Source: Parus major (Eukaryota > Chordata > Aves > Passeriformes > Paridae). From it: 64,000 nucleotides of DNA. The stretch is from contig NC_031783.1 in NCBI RefSeq assembly GCF_001522545.3, forward strand, positions 2,819,562 through 2,883,561. Reading direction: 5' to 3'. Positions 60,676 to 64,000 of the stretch are shown here, one piece after another (the first letter of the stretch is position 1; each line of letters opens with the position of its first letter). A program made the translations under genes and the position numbers. The notes beneath the pieces are model-generated. The model was not told where the DNA came from. It worked only from the letters and a program-made list of their open reading frames with translations, and did no database searches.

Positions 60676-63600
60676 CTGTGCAGAACAAGAGCTGGGTTTA
60701 GTATGGGGTTGTTTTTTGGGAATGCCTCACCTTTCAGCCCACTGCCAGCACCACTTCAGCTCTGAGCCTGTGGCTCAGCCCGATGGAGGAGGGAAGGGCC
60801 TGGGGCACCCAACCATGGGTGTCCTTTGATCCAAGGGCACTCCCTTCCCTCCTCCAAATCTCCAGTGTCCTGTAGCTCTGTGCCCTTCATTCTGCAGTGC
60901 TGACTTGCTCTTCCCAGCTCTGCCTGATGTTGCTAAGTCTGGCTGCTGCTCCAAGGCTTGCCAGAGGGCAAGAGCTTTTTCTTATGTCAGCACAATGTTC
61001 AGGAATAAATGTACATCTGGTTCAGTTTTGGCAGAGGTATCCAAAGCTGCTCCCAAACCCAGTGGATTTCTAATAAACTCTGATTACAGGAACTCCAGCT
61101 AACAAAGGAGAGGAGGAATGAGAGTGGATGCTGCCAGCAGAAAGAGGCAGCTCGCAGAGGGAAACTGGACAAAGAGAAACCTGGGAAGGAGCTGCAGGCA
61201 CTGGGAGCAGGCACTGCTGAGGGAACCTGGGCTGGTACCAATCCAAACTCCCTCTGGAGGTGTAACAGGTGGGATGAGCACGGCCTTGGGTCACTGCACA
61301 GCTCCAGCAGTGTGATTTGGATGTGCCAGGGAAGCTCTCCCAAGGCAGGGACCTGGGGAGGACAGGGCTGCACAGTCTGGCTGTGGGATGCACAGCCCTG
61401 GGAGCACCACTTAGCAGAGAGGACCTTTCTATGACAAAAACTGAACAAAATGGACAAATTCTTTTCTCAAATGGGATTTGCCACCCTGTCAGAAGCCTGA
61501 GGTCTCCTGCCCTCCCAGCTGCTGCAGTCAGATGACAGTGAAACAAAGACACAGCTCAGACATTCCCTGTCTGACAAGGAAACATTTCCCTGGTGTTTTC
61601 CAGTGGCCAGCAGGGAGGTCTTCTCCTGCTCCTGAGTGGGTGAGGAGAGCACTGGCACAGGGCCTGTGTGCAGCCCCACACAGAGCTCCCCTTGTGCTGG
61701 CTGCCCTCCTGCCAGCATCTGTGCTGTGCTGCTCCCCAAGAATCCCCTCTCCAGCCTCAAACATCTGGATGCTCATGCCTGGCAAAGGCTTTTTTTTGTA
61801 AGCACTGGCAGATCCCTAAGGACCTGTGATTTCCCAAAATAGAATCCCTCTCATGTTTTGTACAAATCCCACACTAAATTACCTCTCTGGGCTCCCAGTG
61901 AGGTCCTGGCTCTCTGAGGTGTGCCAGCTGCCCCCACTACAGCTCGGTGAAATCAACAGCCTGAATTCCAACAGCTGTCAGCAATCTGTTCCCAGGCACT
62001 CCCATCTCCAAGGAGAGGGGGATTGATGCTAATCTGGCAGCCAAAAGCCACTTCCCTGGCCTAACAGAGATTTAGAGCTCAAAGGTCATTTTAGAGTTTT
62101 AAGAACATGTTCCATGTCCTAATTCTGCTTTTTATCGATGCACAAAGAAATATCCTTCTCATCATGTTGCTGCCTCCCTTGCCAGGAAGAACTGTGGGAT
62201 TCTGAGCAATCACTCATTACACTACTTGCTTTCATCCATCTCAAATGCAAGTGGAAACTGTGGTCACACTTGAATTGAATCGAGTCCTTGGGAGTTCACA
62301 TGAAGAGAGACGAGCACTTCATGTGGAAACTGCAGGTGCTCCCAGAGCAGCACAGAACCCAGCCAGGGGTACTGGGAATTTCTGTCTCTGGCTGCTTTTT
62401 CTGCATTTCCAGCTGGAAGTTTCCAGGTTCTTCCTTGCTGTGTGCAACACACACCCCACTCTGCCCCAAAAATTAGCCTTGGGAAGAGGTGGAGGCAGCA
62501 GGCAGGACAAGAGTGCAGGGATACCATGATGAGCTACTGCCTTCTTCCCCTCACACCTTTGGGTCCTCCCGTGCAAACTTCCACATTAGAAATTTAATTT
62601 TAATTTCCAAAGAGTAGCTGAATCCTTTTGTCTCAACTCCAGAGCACTTCAGCCTGACTTCATCCCCCTCCCAGCCTGCAGCAGTTCACTCTCAAGGGTA
62701 CCTGGGATCAGCATCTTCACAGTGTGCACACACCAGCAGCAGCAGGGCCAGCTGGGAATGTGAGATTTATCTCCCCTGCCAAGAGTCACTCTGTATGATG
62801 AGCAGCATTCAGGGCTAAAAGCTGAGATCTAACAACACTACAGAGGACAATTCTCTCCCTGAGCAGCCAGAAATCATAACATGGCAGTGAAGTCCCACAG
62901 CACAGCTTCCTGCTCCTTCCCCAAAACAGCTCCAGCTCCCAGGCTTGGAAACAGCTCTTGGCCACTGGAGAGAAGAGAATTTTCTCCTCCATTCACCCAC
63001 CTGACTCAGTGCTCCTTGACACTCCCTTCAAAATCCTACTCTAGGTGCTGAAAGTTAGGGAGAAGTCCCTGCAGTGTGACCCTGGGCTGAGCATTGCTGG
63101 GCTCTCGATTGTACAGACTATTCCTTCAGATCTGGCAGCAAAACACAGTCCTCAGCAAATTCCAGAGAAATGGATCACAGCTAAGTGAAAGAGAAGCATG
63201 ACTGGCATTTATCCTCTTCCCGAGGCAAGGGAAGCCCCACATGTCTCTTAACTCTAGGGAAAGCTCTTAGTACTGAGATAATTGTGCTGCTCAGGATATA
63301 CTGTAGGATTCATGCACACTAAAAGACTTTGGCTATATTTTTTTATAAGCTCTTCTCTACCACCCATGATTTCTCCAAATGTAGTGATGCCTGCTGTGGC
63401 TTCAGGCACTTGCAGCATTTCACTCAGTGATGGGAAGACCTCTCACAGTAAAATTCCCCATGATGATGTGCACAAAGATTTCCCATTCCTCACTGACAAA
63501 GAACACTGGAGCCCTCCCATATCTCATTATGGTTTTATGAACACAGAGCCGTGGGTGACACACTCTTCCCATCCCTAAGTGATACTGGAGCCTGAACCCC

Positions 63601-64000
63601 AGCATAAACCAATGATCAGAGAAGGTTTATTCCACCTGGAGTCAGAGGCTGTGAGGTTGTGTATCAGAACAAATGATCCCTAAAGAGCCAGAGCTCCACT
63701 GATTCAGAGGATACACTTGTCTCAGAGCTGTTTATCTTCAGAGTGTGGTCTGTGCTATGAACAAGGACCAAGCTATGCCACAAGAGATGTTGTTTTGGGG
63801 GTTTTTTTGCCAGGGTTCTTTGTGTTTTTTCACAGCCAGAGTCAAAACAAAGTTTCCAAGATCTATCCTATATCCAGAAATGCTTTTGCCTTCTACCCAG
63901 GTGCTACCATGAAAATGACTCCCTCAATCCTTCCCTCAGACTAAACAACAGCAGAATTAAACAACTCCTTCTCTCTCTAACTGAAGAAAAACAACTCAGG
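60676..64000. other. MPG: MPG upstream intron, no exon recognised
   Basis: No further MPG exon was recognised, for instance none encoding the YVYIIYG block. The penultimate exon is therefore probably beyond the window. Open frames here on both strands resemble no known family. Confidence 0.6.

Noticed and set aside
60686..60688. ATG at the start of the MPG open frame as an initiator
   Set aside because: It lies upstream of a good splice acceptor; MPG homology begins only after that acceptor, so this is intronic read-in to an internal exon.

Overview
This window is a bird genome segment, most likely a songbird (inferred from the alpha-A sequence), carrying the alpha-globin locus and its upstream neighbours. 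The evidence is three alpha-type globin genes on the minus strand in the avian order HBZ (pi), HBAD (alpha-D), HBA (alpha-A). They are followed upstream by the plus-strand NPRL3 gene and the last exon of MPG on the minus strand. Several degraded fragments resemble CR1 LINEs, the dominant bird retroposon.

Layout. 1-3.7 kb: gene-free flank 3' of HBA, with a GATA/CACC pair where birds keep the alpha-A 3' enhancer. 3.73-4.55 kb: HBA. 6.68-7.63 kb: HBAD, whose intron 2 starts with GC instead of GT. 8.2-8.5 kb: a CR1 fragment. 9.81-12.1 kb: HBZ. 12.1-16.9 kb: gene-free, with GATA motifs, a CTCF-like site, a CR1 fragment and a tandem repeat. 17.0-17.4 kb: CpG-rich NPRL3 promoter. 17,165-57,828: NPRL3 in 13 coding exons that splice in frame to 569 residues. 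57.8-60.17 kb: NPRL3 3' flank with another CR1 fragment. 60,174-60,675: last MPG exon, tail to tail with NPRL3. 60.7-64 kb: no gene recognised.

How it works together. All three globins are intact in frame, splice sites and haem histidines. The embryonic gene lies nearest the upstream enhancer and the adult genes furthest from it. NPRL3 encodes a housekeeping GATOR1 subunit, and its introns host the distant globin enhancers. The strongest regulatory signal is at 31.55-31.85 kb in coding intron 4: three NF-E2/AP-1 sites, three GATA sites and a CACCC tract. This matches the content, intron and distance (about 20 kb upstream of HBZ) of the avian major regulatory element, the human HS-40/MCS-R2 counterpart. 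Weaker GATA clusters in introns 2 and 10 may be further enhancers.

I found no evidence of a wholly new biological system. Exons were placed by reading splice signals and comparing translations with remembered globin, NPRL3 and MPG families; no alignment or motif scan was run. Regulatory calls are motif-based inferences.
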